The notes below the pieces were generated by a model. That model worked only from the letters and a program-made list of their open reading frames with translations, was not told the DNA's origin and made no database searches. A DNA stretch of 64,000 nucleotides from Siphonodentalium dalli (taxonomy: Eukaryota; Mollusca; Scaphopoda; Gadilida; Siphonodentaliidae): the NCBI GenBank assembly GCA_032622095.1, contig CP136066.1, positions 115,093,319 through 115,157,318 of the forward strand, given 5' to 3'. How positions within the stretch are numbered: position 1 is the first letter of the stretch; every line of letters starts with the position of its first letter. Positions 21,399-31,986 of the stretch are shown one piece after another. The translations under genes and the position numbers were made by a program.

Positions 21399-22451
21399 TT
21401 CATAGAATCGAAAACGGTTCGCTCGATTGAGTTCAAACTTCCCATCTAAGGGTAAAAACCCCCGAACACCGTAGTTGTCGGGTTTTGGAGAAGCTCTGAG
21501 CACCCTTTAGCCACTCCCAAATCACCGCAAAGGCACGGCGTGGGTTAATCAAGTGATTATTTAATGAGCGTTTGTTTTTGACGCATCGCTATAAAGAGCG
21601 TCTGTTTGCCATTCAACGTTATTTGCATCGGCAGAGAGATATGCGGAACATACATTAAATTTAAAAAACATTTGTTTCTGACCAACCCTGCGAGCACGGA
21701 TGGCGCGCTTTGTTTTTACAGTATATAATTATATACCGAAATCATCCCAGATAATCACGAATATAGCATCAGATTTCTCCCCAGATATACCGTTATAAAG
21801 CTACTGGAATCTGCCAATCTATACTATATATTTTGAGACTTCGTATATATATATGTGTGTATATATGTGTGTGGGTACTTCATAGAATCCAAAACGCGTG
21901 TAAAGATTGAGCTCAAACTTCCTATGTAAGTGTCAAATCACACCGACACGACCGTGGTCGCGGTTTAAAGAAGCTCAGAGCACCCGTTCTCCAATCTCAA
22001 ATCACCGCAAAGGCACGGCGTGGGTTAATCAAGTGATTATTTAATGAGCGTTTGTTTTTGACGCATCTCTATAAAGAGCGTCTGTTTCCCATTCAACGTT
22101 ATTTGCATCTGCATAGTTATACGGGAACATTGAGTGCTTGCCTATGCGGGGAGATTTATTGGAGCTCTTACAACATCATTGTTATAGTATGTATGACACT
22201 TAGGTCAGGGCATGGGGGGGGGTAGTTATAGGCATAATGCTTCTCAGAAATCCCGGTTACAAACCAACACTCACAATTTCGTATTTACGCAAACGTTATC
22301 GCTCGAAATTTATTCCCTGCGAGCACGGATGGCGCGCTTTGTTTTTACAGTATATACCTTCGGTATATACCGAAATCATTCCAGATAATCACGAATATAG
22401 CATCAGATTTCTCCCCAGATATACCGTTATAAAGCTACTGGAATCTGCCAA
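21324..22451 (+). mobile_element. Two family C' elements (duplicate of 18934-20053)
   Basis: The order is the same as at 18934, with starts at 21324 and 21818 and ends in CTGCCAA. The (TA)n run is longer (about 21351-21394) and the G run shorter than in the first copy. Confidence 0.6.
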
Positions 22452-22973
22452 TCTCATATATATTTTGAAGACCTCTGTCTGTATGTATGTTTGTTTGTTT
22501 GTTTGTTTGTCTGTCTGTCTGTCATTTATACAAATCTACGATTCTCGACCGATCGGGACGAAACTTGGTACGTGTGTGTAGTTTGACCGGGCGGTGAACG
22601 TTGTCGTATTGGCGAGCCCGTGCGGCGCCCGCTTCGCGCATGCGCAGACGAGATCTCGGAAACGGGTGGAGCTATCGACTTGAAATTTGCTATGTGAATG
22701 TATCTTGCCCCGGATACGAATTTTATCGGGTCGCCGAGCCCGTGCGACGCCAGCTTCGCGCATGCGCAGACCAGATCTCGGGAACGGGTAGAGCTATCGA
22801 CTTGAAATTTGCTATGTGAATGTATCTTGCCCCGGATACGAATTTTATCGGGTCGCCGAGCCCGTGCGACGCCAGCTTCGCGCATGCGCAGACCAGATCT
22901 CGGAAACGGGTAGAGCTATCGACTTGAAATTTGGTTTTTGAATAGCCCGGACAACGTCGGGCTCATCGGCTAG
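22452..22973 (+). mobile_element. Helitron-like family A element (A5, duplicate of A4)
   Basis: I noted no differences from A4 at 20054-20575 at offset 2398. The end is CCCGGACAACGTCGGG, CTCATCGG and CTAG at 22970-22973. Confidence 0.7.
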
Positions 22974-23734
22974 TCTATTATATATTTTGGAAGATCTGTG
23001 TGTCTGTGTGTGTGTGATCGCGATGGACTCGAAAACGACCGAGCCGATTTCGATGAAACTTGGTATGTGGGGGTATTTTCGGCCGGGGGGTGGCATGGGC
23101 CTATCAATTTTCAGATCCGAGGTCAAGTTTTCACGTGCCGCGGTCAAATCTGTTTTTACGCTGTGTTACGGGACTTTCATTTGAGTTCGGTGCTTACAAA
23201 TCGATTCGAAACAGCGCGAATAATAAAATGCCAGTCATAATAATGACACTGTGAGAATCTTTCGTGTTTCCTCTTTACAACGATATATAATGCGTATGTA
23301 TCCGTTTTAGTTATCTGCCTCGATTATCAAGAAGAAGTGGTACTATCTTCCATCAGGATAAAAACAATGCGTAACTTCTATGACGTCGTTAGAGTTCATA
23401 ACGTTAGATCACGTTAACGCTTAACCGGCCGATGCATTTGACTGTTTCAGACGTCTTGGCGATATCTCGGGCACCGATGGTAATTTATCTTTACGTTGAA
23501 ACTTGATAATTAATGAGCGTGTGTATATGAGGCGCGTTTATATACTTGAGTGGAAATCAAATCGGGTTAAAAGGTCAAATCGGGTAAAACCGGATGGATT
23601 TCGACGGGTACTTTTGTCGGGTACTTTTGTTCGGGCAGTGTTTTGGACGGGTCAAATCGTGACTCCACTTGACCTTGGCCTTCAAAATAGACAATTCAAG
23701 GTCAAACCCCGGACGAAGTCTGGTCACCTTCTAG
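22974..23734 (+). mobile_element. Helitron-like family B element (B10)
   Basis: It matches B9 until about 23568, then differs, having an extra CGGGTACTTTTGT repeat. The hairpin is CCCGGACGAAGTCTGG, weakened by one base, with CTAG at 23731-23734. Confidence 0.65.
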
Positions 23735-24478
23735 TCTCATATATATTTTGAAGACCTCTGTCTGTATGTTTGTCTGTCTGTTTGTTTGTCATTGATACAA
23801 ATCTACGATTCTCGACCGATCGGGACGAAACTTGGTACGTGTGTGTAGTTTGACCAGGCGGTGGACGTTGTCGTATTGGCGAGCCCGTGCGACGCCCGTG
23901 CAGCGCATGCGCAGACGAGATCTAGGAAACGGGTGGAGCTATCGACTTGAAATTTGGTATGTGAATGTATCTTGCCCCGTATGCGAATTTTATCGGGTCG
24001 CCGAGCCCGTGCGGCGCCAGCTTCGCGCTTGCGCAGACGAGATCTCGGAAACGGGTGGAGCTATCGACTTGAAATTTGCTATGTGAATGTATCTTGCCCC
24101 GGATACGAATTTGATCGGGTCGCCGAGCCCGTGCGACGCCAGCTTCGCGCATGCGCAGACGAGATCTCGGAAACGGGTGGAGCTATCGACTTGAAATTTA
24201 CTATGTGAATGTATCTTGCCCCGGATACGAATTTGATCGGGTCGCCGAGCCCGTGCGACGCCAGCTTCGCGCATGCGCAGACGAGATCTCGGAAACGGGT
24301 GGAGCTATCGACTTGAAATTTGCTATGTGAATGTATCTTGCCCCGGATACGAATTTTATCGGGTCGCCGAGTCCGTGCGACGCCAGCTTCGCGCAGACCA
24401 GATATCGGAAACGGGTGGAGCTATCGACTTGAAATTTGGTTTTTGAATAGCCCGGACAACGTCGGGCTCATCGGCTAG
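23735..24478 (+). mobile_element. Helitron-like family A element (A6)
   Basis: It has the TCTCATATATATTTTGAAGA start and TCTG/TTTG microsatellite, then five core units of which four keep GCGCAGAC. The last unit has a small deletion at CGCGCAGACC. The end is CCCGGACAACGTCGGG, CTCATCGG and CTAG at 24475-24478. Confidence 0.7.
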
Positions 24479-25109
24479 TATCATATATATTTTGAAGACC
24501 TCTGTCTGTTTGTCTGTATGTCTGTATGTTTGTCTGTATGTATGTCATTTATAAAAATCTACGATTCTCGACCGATCGGGACCAAACTTGGTACGTGTGT
24601 GTAGTTTGACCAGGCGGTGGACGTTGTCGTATTGGCGAGCCCGTGCGACGCCAGCTTCGCGCATGCGCAGACGCGATCTCGGAAACGGGTGGAGCTATCG
24701 ACTTGAAATTTGGTAAGTGATTGTATCTTGCCCCGGATACGAATTTTATCGGGTCGCCGAGCCCGTGCGACGGCAGCTTCGCGCATGCGCAGACGAGATC
24801 TGGGAAACGGGTCGAGCTATCGACTTGAAATTTGGTATGTGAATGTATCTTGCCCCGGAAACGAATTTTATCGGGTCGCCGAGCCCGTGCGACGCCAGCT
24901 TCGCGCATGCGCAGACCAGATCTCGGAAACGGGTAGAGCTATCGCATGCGCAGACCAGATCTCGGAAACGGGTGGAGCTATCGACTTGAAATTCTGACTA
25001 TTGCCGAAATTTGCTGCAAATGCAGCACAAGTGTCTCGGAACCTGTTGCAATTGCTTTTTCGAACAAAGCCATGGGACGAATGCCGCCAGTGGCGGGCTA
25101 ACCTGCTAG
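24479..25109 (+). mobile_element. Chimeric element: family A 5' part joined to family C 3' end
   Basis: The 5' end, microsatellite and core are family A. At about 24992 the sequence passes from GACTTGAAATT into CTGACTATTGCCGAAATTTG, which is the family-C 3' region. It ends in CCGCC-AGT-GGCGG, GCTAACCTG and CTAG at 25106-25109. The last A unit is also partly duplicated (GCGCAGACCAGATCTCGGAA twice, near 24910 and 24950). Confidence 0.7.
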
Positions 25110-25134
25110 TCTACTATATAATTTGAGACTTCCG

Positions 25135-25167
<33 letters not shown>

Positions 25168-25813
25168 ATATGTATGTGTGTATATATGTGGGTACTTCAT
25201 AGAATCGAAAACGCGTGTAGGAACGGGCATCCCCACGGCAATGTCGGCTTATAAGACATCTTTACTACACATGACAGCCGATGGACAATTGGTCTCTATA
25301 TGTACCAAAATTACGCCGCGTTGGTGACTGAAATTCCAGGGAATGCCGATTGAGCTCAAACTTGCTACCTACGGGAAGTGTCATATATATGAGTGTGTCC
25401 TTTATAGACTCGAACCGATTGAGCTCTGAACTTGCTAAATATTGACTGGGAAATTCCAGGGAATGCCGATTGAGCTCAAACTTGCTACCTACGGGAAGTG
25501 TCATATATATGTGTGTGTCCTTTATAGACTCGAACCGATTGAGGTCAAACTTGCTAAATACGGGAAGTGTCGTGGACGGGTTCATTGAAAAAAAAATAAA
25601 TCGGGTAAAATTGGAAAACAAAATTAAATAGGCACAATTAACTCCTTGAAAAAACAAAAAAAATCGGGTAAAATTTAAAAACAAAAAAGTCATGTTTCTG
25701 ACTATTGCCGAAATTTGCTGAAAATGCAGCACAAGTGTCTCGGAACCTGTTGCAATTGCTTTTTCGAACAAAGCCATGGGACGAATGCCGCCAGTGGCGG
25801 GCTAACCTGCTAG
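25110..25813 (+). mobile_element. Helitron-like family C element (C10)
   Basis: It has the TCTACTATATAATTTGAGAC start, (TA)n, then two tandem units around GAAATTCCAGGGAATGCCGA. It ends in CCGCC-AGT-GGCGG with CTAG at 25810-25813. It is a close copy of C3 (12705-13358). Confidence 0.65.
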
Positions 25814-25848
25814 TCTATTATATATTTTGAAAGATCTGTGTATGTGTT

Positions 25849-25879
<31 letters not shown>

Positions 25880-26563
25880 TTGAAATCGATGGACTCGAAA
25901 ACGACTAAGCCAATTTCGATGAAATTTGGTATTTGGATGTGTTTTCGGCCGGAGACGAACATAGGCATATTTATTTGTCCGTGCGAGGTCAACTTTTCAC
26001 GTGCGGAGGTCAAATCTGTTTTTACGCCGTTTTTGCGCTAATATATTTCAGTTCGGTGCTCACAAATCGATTCGATATAGCGCGAATAATAAATTGCCAG
26101 TCATATAATTTGCACGGTTAGAATCTGTGGCGTGTCCTCTTTCCAACGATATATAATATGTATGTATCCGTTTTAGTTATCTGCCTCAATTATTAGGTAC
26201 AAGTGGTCCGATGCTTTTATCGGGATAAAATCAATGCGTAATTTCTATGACGTCGTCAGAGGTCATAAAGTTAGATTACGTTAACTCTCACCCTGCCGAT
26301 GCATTTGACTGTGTCGCGTTAACTCATCACCGGCCGAGGTATCCGCAAATGACATTGGGCTATATATCTCGGAAACGGGTGTAGCTATCGACTTGAAATT
26401 TGGTATGTGAATGTATCTTGCCCCGGATACGAATTTTATCGGGTCGCCGAGCACGTGCGACACCAGCTTCGCGCATGCGCAGACCAGATCTAGGAAACGG
26501 GTGGAGCTATCGACTTGAAATTTGGTTTTTGAATAGCCCGGACGAAGTCGGGTCACCTTCTAG
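25814..26563 (+). mobile_element. Helitron-like family B element (B11), first of a tandem pair
   Basis: This 750-bp copy has a TCTATTATATATTTTGAAAG start, a (TG)n run, the CACGTGCGGAGGTCAAATC body, A-type core, and an end CCCGGACGAAGTCGGG, TCACCTT, CTAG at 26560-26563. The following element repeats it at an offset of exactly 750, with few changes over the first 300 bp. Confidence 0.7.
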
Positions 26564-26598
26564 TCTATTATATATTTTGAAAGATCTGTGTATGTGTT

Positions 26599-26629
<31 letters not shown>

Positions 26630-27435
26630 TTGAAATCGATGGACTCGAAAACGACTAAGCCAATTTCGATGAAATTTGGTATTTGGATGTGTTTTCGGCC
26701 GGAGACGAACATAGGCATATTTATTTGTCCGTGCGAGGTCAACTTTTCACGTGCGGAGGTCAAATCTATTTTTACGCCGTTTTTGCGCTAATATATTTCA
26801 GTTCGGTGCTCACAAATCGATTCGATATAGCGCGAATAATAAATTGCCAGTCATATAATTTGCACGGTTAGAATCTGTGTGGCTTCATCTTTCCAACGAT
26901 ATATAATATGTATGTATCCGTTTTAGTTATCTGCCTCAATTATTAGGTACAAGTGGTACGATGCTTTTATCAGGATAAAATCAATGCGTAATTTCTATGA
27001 CGTCGTCAGAGGTCATAAAGTTAGATTACGTTAACTCTCACCCTGCCGATGCATTTGACTGTGTCGCGTTAACTCATCACCGGCCGAGGTATCCGCAAAT
27101 GACATTGGGCTATATATCTCGGAAACGGGTGTAGCTATCGACTTGAAATTTGGTATGTGAATGTATCTTGCCCCGGATACGAATTTTAACGGGTCGCCGA
27201 GCACGTGCGACGCCAGCTTCGCGCATGCGCAGACGAGATCTCGAAAACGGGTTGAGATATTGACTTTAAATTTGGTATGTGAATGTATCTTGCCCCGGAT
27301 ACGAATTTTATCGGGTCGCCGAGCACGTGCGACACCAGCTTCGCGCATGCGCAGACCAGATCTAGGAAACGGGTGGAGCTATCGACTTGAAATTTGGTTT
27401 TTGAATAGCCCGGACGAAGTCGGGTCACCTTCTAG
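26564..27435 (+). mobile_element. Helitron-like family B element (B12), second of a tandem pair
   Basis: It is near-identical to B11 but has one extra 122-bp A-type core unit (landmarks GCGCATGCGCAGAC near 27222 and 27344). The end is CCCGGACGAAGTCGGG with CTAG at 27432-27435. The extra unit shows that core copy number changes within a single lineage. Confidence 0.7.
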
Positions 27436-27457
27436 TACTATATATTTTGAGACTTCC

Positions 27458-27553
<96 letters not shown>

Positions 27554-27566
27554 GTATGTACTTCAT

Positions 27567-28969
27567 CTATGTATACAAATATTGGAATCGATGCCGGATT
27601 AAAGTCAATTAAGAATGCATTTGATTTCCACCATGATCCTCATAGACCTGGAGATGAACTACTTCAATTATTAGAACTTTCTCTTAAAGGGAATGACTTT
27701 GAATTTAATGGACGATATTATTTACAGGTCTCCGGCTGCAGTATGGGCAAGAAGTTTAGTCCTAATTTTGCCTCAATTTTTGTTGCAGAGTGGGAGAAAG
27801 GCGCCCTGGCCAAATCTGATAAACAACCATTAGCCTATTATAGATTCTTGGACGACATATTTATCATTTGGACTCATGGTCTGGATGAGTTTAGGGTGTT
27901 CTTGGACATCTTGAACAGTCATGACGAATCAATCAAACTCAAAGAATCAATATCGCAAACCAGCATTGATTTCCTTGATTTAACAATATTTAAGGGCCCA
28001 CAATTTACATCATGCAACATTTTAGATACAAAACTTTTTACGAAACCAACGGATTCTCACCAGCTACTTCATCGTAAATCTTTCCATCCGCCAAAACTTT
28101 TCAATGGATTGATTAAATCTCAAATCATTCGATATCACCGGAACTGCACGAACAGAAGCGACCTAAATCAAGCTTGTTCAGTGCTTTTCCAGGCTTTACG
28201 ACCGCGCGGCTACTCTAGTAGATTACTGCGCCAAGTAAAGTCCGAAACTCTCAGAGAATTGAACTCGTCACGCCATGACCCAACATCGACTGAACCAACA
28301 AGGATACGGCACAACCGGCCGGTGTTGGGTAATGGTTCAGCCTCATTTTGTCACAAAAAACGATGTTACATCAATACAATAGGATATATCAATACTAGTA
28401 ACACTTTCACCAGCGAACAAACACGCATATCGTATCAAATGCATAGCGAACTTAATTGTGATTCTAAAAATGTAATTTACTTAATCACATGCAAAAGATG
28501 CCGTATACAATATGTTGGACAAACAAAAACCTCTCTCAAAGTTAGAATGTCTAATCATCTTTCCAGTGTTCGCAAAAAACTCGACATGCAAATTTCCGAT
28601 CATTTCAACTCATCTAATCATGACATTAAATCCCATTTCAGCTTTCAGCCAATAGAACAGACACCAATTCTAGCCGACGAAGACCAAACCGATTCAATAC
28701 GCCTAGAACGCGAAAATCATTGGATGGGCGTACTTAAAACATATCTTCCGTTCGGACTTAACATTGACTACAAAGGTGTTTCTCGAAATTTCTTGTGCTT
28801 TCCTCTGATCTACAATCGTAGAAATGTGGAAATCGCAAACATTTTCAGAAAAAACTTTGCATTATTAAACACTAAATTGACCGAGCCTCTCGACAAACGG
28901 GTTATTATTGCCTACAAAAAAAATCCCAGTTTGAGAGATATGCTCGTTCGATCTAGACTCAGACCTTGA
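27567..28969 (+). pseudogene. Penelope-like RT/GIY-YIG endonuclease, N-terminally truncated
   Basis: The frame is open upstream to 27161, but only codons from 27567 belong to the element; there is no native start. About 467 element residues remain. The first are SMYTNIG, matching the RT motif that precedes the palm in Penelope-like elements (compare LYTNIP). FLDDIF, near 27845-27862, is the RT catalytic box with two aspartates. A thumb-like region with LDLTIF follows. Near 28470-28560, NVIYLITCKRCRIQYVGQT and the later R and H residues match the GIY-YIG endonuclease of this class. The RT copies the element RNA and the endonuclease nicks the target. The missing finger region makes this copy inactive, although both remaining domains are uninterrupted, suggesting recent arrival. 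Confidence 0.85.
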
Positions 28970-29290
28970 TTAACACGCAGTTCAATTAGCTTTTAGCTTA
29001 TGTCAACACCATTATCCTTAGTTTGTGCTCAACACAATATTTTATGTCAATTTCCGACACAACCCAAACAAATTTAGCTAGTTCCATCTTTGAATGGCAA
29101 CAATGCTCAACAAATTATTCAATGTCAATTTCCGACACAACCTAACAAAATTGATGTCAATTTCTGACACAACCTAACAAAATTTATGTCAATTTCCGAC
29201 ACAACCTAACAAAATTTAGCTAGTTCCATAGAAATAATTACATAAGAAATCGGATTCCGACCTGTGCCCGCGCTCTCCACACTTTCAAAA
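27567..29290 (+). mobile_element. Penelope-like retroelement, 5'-truncated, with 20-bp target duplication
   Basis: The insert is bounded by two identical 20-bp copies of TATATATGTATGTACTTCAT (27547-27566 and 29291-29310). It begins inside the RT domain and ends 321 bp after the stop codon. The 3' part (about 28990-29230) contains several copies of a roughly 32-bp unit around TCAATTTCCGACACAACC. The order RT then GIY-YIG endonuclease is diagnostic of Penelope-like elements. Truncation at the 5' side is common for them. The landing site is the edge of a (TA)n tract. Confidence 0.85.
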
Positions 29291-30136
29291 TATATATGTA
29301 TGTACTTCATAGAATCGAAAACGGTTCTCTCGATTGAGTTCAAACTTCCCATCTAAATGTAAAAACCCACGGGAATTGTCGTCGCGGCGTTTTGGAGAAG
29401 CTCAGAGCACCGTTTCTCCCTTCCCATATCACCGCAATCGGCACCGCGGTGGTTAATCAAGTCATAATTTAATGAGCGTTTGTTTTTGACGCATCGCCAT
29501 AAAGAGAGTTTGTTTACCATTCAACGTTATTAGCATCTGCAGAGAGATTGTAGCCTGTCGCTCGAAATATTATGCAGAGAGATTTTCACGACGGCAAGCG
29601 TTTGTTTTCAATTCAATGCAATTTTATCCCTCGAAATATTATGCAGAGAGATGATTTCACGACGGGAAGCGTTTGTTTTCAATTCAATACAATGTTATCG
29701 TACTGAGCGTCTATATACACGACGAGTATAAATACGGCGAGTATAAATACGGCTCCATTGACCGTCTCGAGGCGAAATTTCGTACTTAATTTCGTACTTA
29801 GGAGTTCCAAGGAACGGGGGAGATTTTTATCGGGCAACTTTTTCCGCCCGAGGTGATCTTCACCTTGAAACGGGTACCCACAAATGATATATATGTGTGT
29901 GTCCTTTATAGACTCGGACCGATTGAGCTCAAACTTGGTGTCTACGGGAAGTGTCATGGACGGGTTAAATTGTCACCCGACCTGACCTTGACCTTGAAAA
30001 TGATCAATTCAAGGTCAAATCGGGTAAAATTGAAAAAGGCACAATTAACTCATTGAAAAAAAAAATTAAATTAAAAAATTATTTAAAAGATGTCATGTTT
30101 CTGACGATTGCCGCCAGTGGCGGGCTAACCTGCTAG

Positions 30137-30516
30137 TATATATATATATTGAAGACCTCTGTCTGTCTGTCTGTATGTATGTATGTCATTTATACAAATC
30201 TACGATTCTCGACCGATCGGGACGAAACTTGGTACGTGTGTGTAGTTTGACCAGGCGGTCGTCGTTGTCGTATTGGCGAGCCCGTGCGGCGCCCGCTTCG
30301 CGCATGCGCAGACGAGATCTCGGAAACGGGTGGAGCTATCGACTTGAAATTTGCTATGTGAATGTATCTTGCCCCGGATACGAATTTTATCGGGTCGCCG
30401 AGCCCCTGCGACGCCAGCTTCGCGCATGCGCAGACCAGATATCGGAAACGGGTGGAGCTATCGACTTGAAATTTGGTTTTCGAATAGCCCGGACAACGCG
30501 CGGGCTCATCGGCTAG
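30137..30516 (+). mobile_element. Helitron-like family A element (A8)
   Basis: It starts in TATATATATATATTGAAGAC directly after CTAG. It has the TCTG/TATG microsatellite, lead region and two core landmarks (GCGCATGCGCAGAC near 30299 and 30421). The terminal hairpin is CCCGGACAACGCGCGGG, with an altered loop side, then CTCATCGG and CTAG at 30513-30516. Confidence 0.65.
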
Positions 30517-31446
30517 TCTTCTATCTATTATATATTTTTGGAAGATCTGTGTGTCTGTGTGTGTGTGTGTGTGTGTGTGATCGCGATGGACTCGAAAACG
30601 ACCGAGCCGATTTCGATGAAACTTGGTATGTGGGGGTATTTTCTGTCGGGAAGTGGCATAGGCCTATTAATTTTCAGATCCGAGCTCAACTTTTCACGTG
30701 CCGAGGTCAAATCTGTTTTTACGCCGTTTTGCGCTAATATATTTCAGTTCGGTGCTCACAAATCGATTCGATATAGCGCGAATAATAAATTGCCAGTCAT
30801 ATAATTTGCACGGTTAGAATCTGTGGCGCTTCATCTTTCCAATGGTGTATCACACGCCTGTGTACGTTTAAAGTTTCTACCTTAATTATCGGGAAGAACG
30901 CAGGACCATGCTTCGCTCATCGAAAAACATTGCGTAAATATATTAAGCCATCAACAGATCGTGACGTGATCGCGTTAACTCTTAACCGGCCGACGTCGCG
31001 TTAACTCATCACCCTTTGAACCCTGGCTCCCCACAACGATCGACACCATGACCCTGGGCTCCCAGTGTTATTTTTGATTTATTGTAGACTTTGTTTAGGT
31101 GCAATGTGTGGGTTCTGTTTAAGTGGTGCCATAGATCTGAAACTTTACATATATGTTCCCCATGGACCACTGAGTATTTAAAGACCGGGATACATTGTCA
31201 CACGATCACTCCCTGGCAACGGTTGCTATGCAGCTACCCGAAATTGAATATAATTATAGCTTTTATCGACGTATTTAAGCCCTAGGAAATGGCGTTTTCG
31301 ATGCAGCCCATGCCCTATTGTGAAATTTGTTATATATCTGGCCGGATGAGTGAACCAAACTTTTGTTTAATGGTAGCAACGGTTGCTAACCCCAAATGAC
31401 ACAATGACACCATTTCCCTGAGCATTCAATCGTATTATGCCCCATT

Positions 31447-31580
31447 TTAGACATTTCCTAGGCGCGTGTTACGTTTTTCCGAAACCACGTGACGAGCGTT
31501 TCGGTCGGTCTCGTCGAAAATCAAATGCCAGAGTGCATCATCCCGAAATAAATTGAAGTAATCCACCTTGGGGTGTACTG
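31447..31580 (-). pseudogene. piggyBac transposase fragment, region just before the catalytic domain
   Basis: On the minus strand, a frame ending at the stop 31447-31449 reads VDYFNLFRDDALWHLIF, then DETDRNAR. This matches the conserved piggyBac-type phrase of the form DYF.LFF.D.L...I..ETN.YA that opens the dimerisation/DNA-binding region. It lacks an ATG of its own. After about 20 further residues it hits a stop, and the DDD catalytic segment does not follow. Together with the acidic N-terminal piece at 31774-31986 it shows the order of a piggyBac transposase with the middle altered and the end deleted. Confidence 0.65.
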
Positions 31581-31773
31581 TTCATACTTATTGAAGTTGG
31601 TACATTCTTTGGTCCCGGCTTCTCTTTCGGTGTAAGGTACGAATAACAAACGAATTTGCGTCCATTTTCAACGTATGGACATTATCATCACCGTGATTAA
31701 TTGCAGGTATGAAGCCACGCCCTTTCCACGCCCTACCTCGACATAAGCTCCGCCCACTTCCACAACACATCAA

Positions 31774-31986
31774 CTACCCCATACATTGATATCTTGTCGT
31801 ATCTCTACTTGAAACAACGCTACCCGCTCCCGGAGCCACTGACGCCTGAATCTCTCCCATTGTCGCTGTGCTTTCGTTCTCCCTTTCTAACTCACAAATT
31901 GCGTAGTCATCATCATCGAAATCTTCCGCGTCCGATTCCAAAATTTGCCGGACCACCTCGTCTACCGAAAATGTTTTAGGCTTCAT
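31774..31986 (-). pseudogene. piggyBac transposase N-terminal acidic fragment
   Basis: The frame begins with the ATG at 31984-31986 and gives 70 residues: MKPKTFSVDEVVRQILESDA, then EDFDDDDYAICELE, then a stop. An N terminus with an I-L-x-S-D followed by an aspartate-rich stretch is typical of piggyBac transposases. It lies about 210 bp inside the element end, as expected. The stop after 70 codons may mark decay or an unrecognised intron (a GT follows in GAGTTAG). No catalytic residues are present. Confidence 0.6.

Larger units (their letters stand above)
18777..23568 (+). repeat. Tandem duplication, two near-identical copies of about 2.4 kb
   Basis: Copy 1 (about 18777-21168) and copy 2 (about 21169-23568) each contain a B 3' end, C', C', A and the start of a B element in the same order. 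Landmarks repeat at an offset of 2390-2398. The differences I noted are few: (TA)n length, a G-run length near 19806, and single bases near 19134, 19327, 19617, 19931 and 22379. Similarity between the copies far exceeds that between other same-family elements, so this is a recent unit duplication or an assembly duplication. Confidence 0.85.
27436..30136 (+). mobile_element. Family C element (C11) split by a Penelope-like insertion
   Basis: The 5' end ACTATATATTTTGAGACTTC and about 85 bp of (TA)n (about 27460-27545) are followed by the Penelope-like insertion (27567-29290). The C body resumes at 29291 (TGTACTTCATAGAATCG) and runs to CGCC-AGT-GGCG, GGCTAACCTG and CTAG at 30133-30136. Within the body, TTATCCCTCGAAATATTATG-type units repeat near 29530-29700. 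Confidence 0.65.
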
